The position numbers and the translations under genes were made by a program. From contig JAJEIH010000020.1 of the NCBI GenBank assembly GCA_022827685.1, positions 1 through 36,036 on the forward strand: 36,036 bases of DNA, written 5' to 3'. This DNA is from Alphaproteobacteria bacterium (GTDB lineage: Bacteria > Pseudomonadota > Alphaproteobacteria > Bin95). Positions 34,405-36,036 of this stretch are shown piece by piece. The notes below the pieces were generated by a model. The model was given only the letters and a program-made list of their open reading frames with translations, was not told where the DNA came from and made no database searches. Within the stretch, counting starts at the first letter, position 1. Each line of letters starts with the position of its first letter.

Positions 34405-35559
34405 ATGGCCGCCAGGGAACGCATGAAGTTCACCGATGCCGCCGTCGCCCGCCTCCGTCCCCGCGAACGGGAATATACCGTCTGGGACAGCCGCGTTCCC
34501 GGCCTCGGGGTCCGGGTCCGGCCCTCCGGCGGGCAAAGCTGGATCCTGCTGCTCGACGCCGGCGGGCGTTCGAAACGCATTTCGCTCGGCCCGGTCTCCA
34601 CGAAAACCGTCGACGAAGCCCGCCGGGAATGTCATGCGCGCCGGGCGAGGCCCGAGCCGGAGGAGTCCGCTGGGCCGGCGTCCGCAGTTCCTCTTTTCCG
34701 GGATTTCGTCGCGGGCCCGTGGAAAGAAGCCCACTTCGACCGCTACAAGCCCTCGGGACAACGAACCGCGTCCAAATACCTGAAGCAGCAGCTTCTTCCC
34801 GCCTTCGGGTCGAAGCCGCTCGACCGCGTCGCCCCCGCGCAGGTCAGGCGCTGGTTCGACCAGTACAGCCGAACCGCGCCGGGCGGCGCCAACCGGGCTC
34901 TCGACATTTTCCGCCAGATCATGAATTTCGCCATCGCCCGCGGTCATGTGAAGAGCAATCCCACCAGGGGTTTGGAACGGAACCGCCGTCCGGCGCTCAC
35001 CCGGTTCCTGTCGCGGGAGGAAATCGCCCGGCTGCACGAGGTTCTCGACAAGCAGACCCGAAAGAGCGACAGGCAGCAGGCTGACATAATCCGGCTTCTG
35101 CTGCTCACCGGTTGCCGCAGGAGCGAAATCGTCAATCTCCACTGGTCCGAGGTCGAGAATGACATGCTGGCCTTGGCGGACAGCAAGACGGGTCCGAGAA
35201 AGGTTCCCCTCAACAGCAAGGCCCGGTGCATTCTCGAACGCCAACCCCGCGGCGATAGCCCCTTCGTGTTTCCCTCGCCGTCCGATCCCGCCAGGCCGCG
35301 CAGCGCCAACCTCGGACTCTGGTATCGGGTACGCAAGATAGCCAGCATCGAAGACGTGCGCCTTCATGACCTCCGTCACACGATGGCGAGCCATGCGGTG
35401 ATGAATGGCGTGCCGGTGCCGGTCGTCTCCCGCCTGCTGGGTCACTCCAATGTGCGCATGACGCTGCGCTACGCCCATCTCGCCGACCGCGATATCGAGG
35501 CGGCGGCGGAACGGATCGGGGATGCGATGGCGAAGGTCATGTCCGGCGCCGACACATGA
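34405..35559 (+). CDS. Tyrosine recombinase/integrase 2
   Basis: A 384-aa paralogue of integrase 1 with the same layout. Arm-binding PGLGVRVRPSGGQSW is at 32-46, and the catalytic set is Arg238, Lys261, His321, Arg324, His347 and Tyr356. It starts three bases after the first stop, so the two are co-translated and may act as a hetero-complex. The pair resembles two-thirds of a RIT (recombinase in trio) element, but no third recombinase follows. Both look intact. Confidence 0.93.
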   Translation: MAARERMKFTDAAVARLRPREREYTVWDSRVPGLGVRVRPSGGQSWILLLDAGGRSKRISLGPVSTKTVDEARRECHARRARPEPEESAGPASAVPLFRDFVAGPWKEAHFDRYKPSGQRTASKYLKQQLLPAFGSKPLDRVAPAQVRRWFDQYSRTAPGGANRALDIFRQIMNFAIARGHVKSNPTRGLERNRRPALTRFLSREEIARLHEVLDKQTRKSDRQQADIIRLLLLTGCRRSEIVNLHWSEVENDMLALADSKTGPRKVPLNSKARCILERQPRGDSPFVFPSPSDPARPRSANLGLWYRVRKIASIEDVRLHDLRHTMASHAVMNGVPVPVVSRLLGHSNVRMTLRYAHLADRDIEAAAERIGDAMAKVMSGADT

Positions 35560-36036
35560 CAACAGGCATTCGGCAAGGTCGAGGATGCGCGCCTCAACCG
35601 CCTTGCGGCAGCATCCGGAACAGTCGGGACGGATGGGCGCGGCGCGCCGCTCTTCCAGTAGTTCCTCGCGCCCGGCTCGCCCGTCGACCGGTAAGCACGG
35701 ATACTCGCCGGCCGCGCGCGGCTCGTCGGTCGCGGCGGCGTTTCGGTGTCGGTGAAAAGCTTCGCGCCGGTGACCTTGACCGCGTATCGAGTTTCCCCAT
35801 GGTCCGGTCCCGGGCCCCGGTTGCGCTCTGGTAGCGCAACCCTTCGCGGCACCTGCGGTCGGTTTCGCTCCCGACCACTTGCTGGAAACCGGCGAAGCCG
35901 CTAACCCAAGTTTAACAGACTTTATTAAAGTTCGTTTATTATCAGCGTGTTAAGAAGCAATATTTTTGCGTGGGGCACTACATTTCAGTTTTTGGGCGTT
36001 GGAGGGGGGTCAGACGATCATTTTCCGGACGCCTCC
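35560..36036. other. Non-coding tail of the element, with palindromes
   Basis: No supported gene. It holds hairpin GGTTGCGCT-5-AGCGCAACC (35819-35841) and hairpin GGTCGG-8-CCGACC (35857-35876). Further right the sequence becomes AT-rich with the perfect palindrome ACTTTATTAAAGT near 35919-35931. The final bases pair GGAGG (36001 on) with CCTCC. These may be recombinase binding sites or an excisionase promoter. Confidence 0.5.

Noticed and set aside
33172-35562. 796-aa open frame opposite the recombinases
   Set aside because: It is the antisense shadow of two clearly functional recombinase genes and shows no recognisable domain.
35469-35852. 127-aa minus-strand open frame after the recombinases
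   Set aside because: Its 3' half overlaps integrase 2 and its 5' half has no family features or ribosome site.
35819-35880. tRNA-like segment (GGTAGCGC and a T-arm-like hairpin)
   Set aside because: No acceptor stem, and the first hairpin uses the supposed D-arm fully. The T-loop lacks the TTCRA pattern.
33211-36036. Complete RIT (three-recombinase) element
   Set aside because: Only two recombinase genes are present, and no third follows in any frame up to the window end.

Overview
High-GC DNA whose gene content and order point to an alphaproteobacterium: a glycine/tryptophan-rich HflK N-terminus diverges from Mrp/ApbC, there are many CoA, short-chain dehydrogenase and flavin enzymes typical of free-living or host-associated marine and soil lineages, and an alphaproteobacterial-style intergenic palindrome is present. 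I cannot name the genus. No rRNA, tRNA or CRISPR array was seen.

Layout. 1-6.2 kb: hflK start, mrp, a luciferase-like monooxygenase, a fused double family III CoA-transferase and a quinone oxidoreductase. 6.2-7.2 kb: an AT-richer islet with a small ORF and a family 25 glycosyltransferase preceded by a structured leader RNA. 7.3-10.6 kb: an AAA/DUF4143 ATPase, a CoA-transferase without the usual nucleophile, and a creatininase-family hydrolase. 10.7-14.6 kb: a tight four-gene operon (GST-like, serine hydrolase, MFS, polysaccharide deacetylase). 14.6-19.9 kb: an RluA-type synthase, a thiolase/DUF35 pair, a 700-base non-coding gap with phased repeats, a HAD hydrolase and an M81 peptidase. 20.0-21.5 kb: a second AT-richer islet with a second copy of the leader RNA, a small ORF and a TupA-like ATP-grasp protein. 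21.5-27.6 kb: threonine synthase, an exported protein, an adenylate cyclase, a His-rich unknown and a PcfJ-like protein. 27.8-30.1 kb: two SDRs plus a double EthD protein. 30.1-32.3 kb: a palindromic repeat, a GlcG-like protein, and DUF1326 facing DUF2182. 32.4-36.0 kb: a 2-oxoglutarate oxygenase cut off by an integrative element that carries two tandem tyrosine recombinases.

Main discovery. Two loci about 13 kb apart carry the same promoter-plus-leader module, each pointing into a cell-surface-type gene. The promoter boxes and the RNA core are conserved, while the 17-bp closing helix has unrelated sequence but remains paired in both copies. The leader ends in two mutually exclusive hairpins, one of which covers the ribosome binding site. 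This looks like a riboswitch-type or other structured cis-regulatory RNA controlling surface-glycan genes. I do not recognise it as a described class.

Second-tier signals are an array of five ATGTCATG-type repeats at helical spacing, a strong-looking promoter with an operator palindrome in the same gap, catalytic-residue losses in CoA-transferase and DUF35 proteins, and the recombinase insertion into the oxygenase gene.
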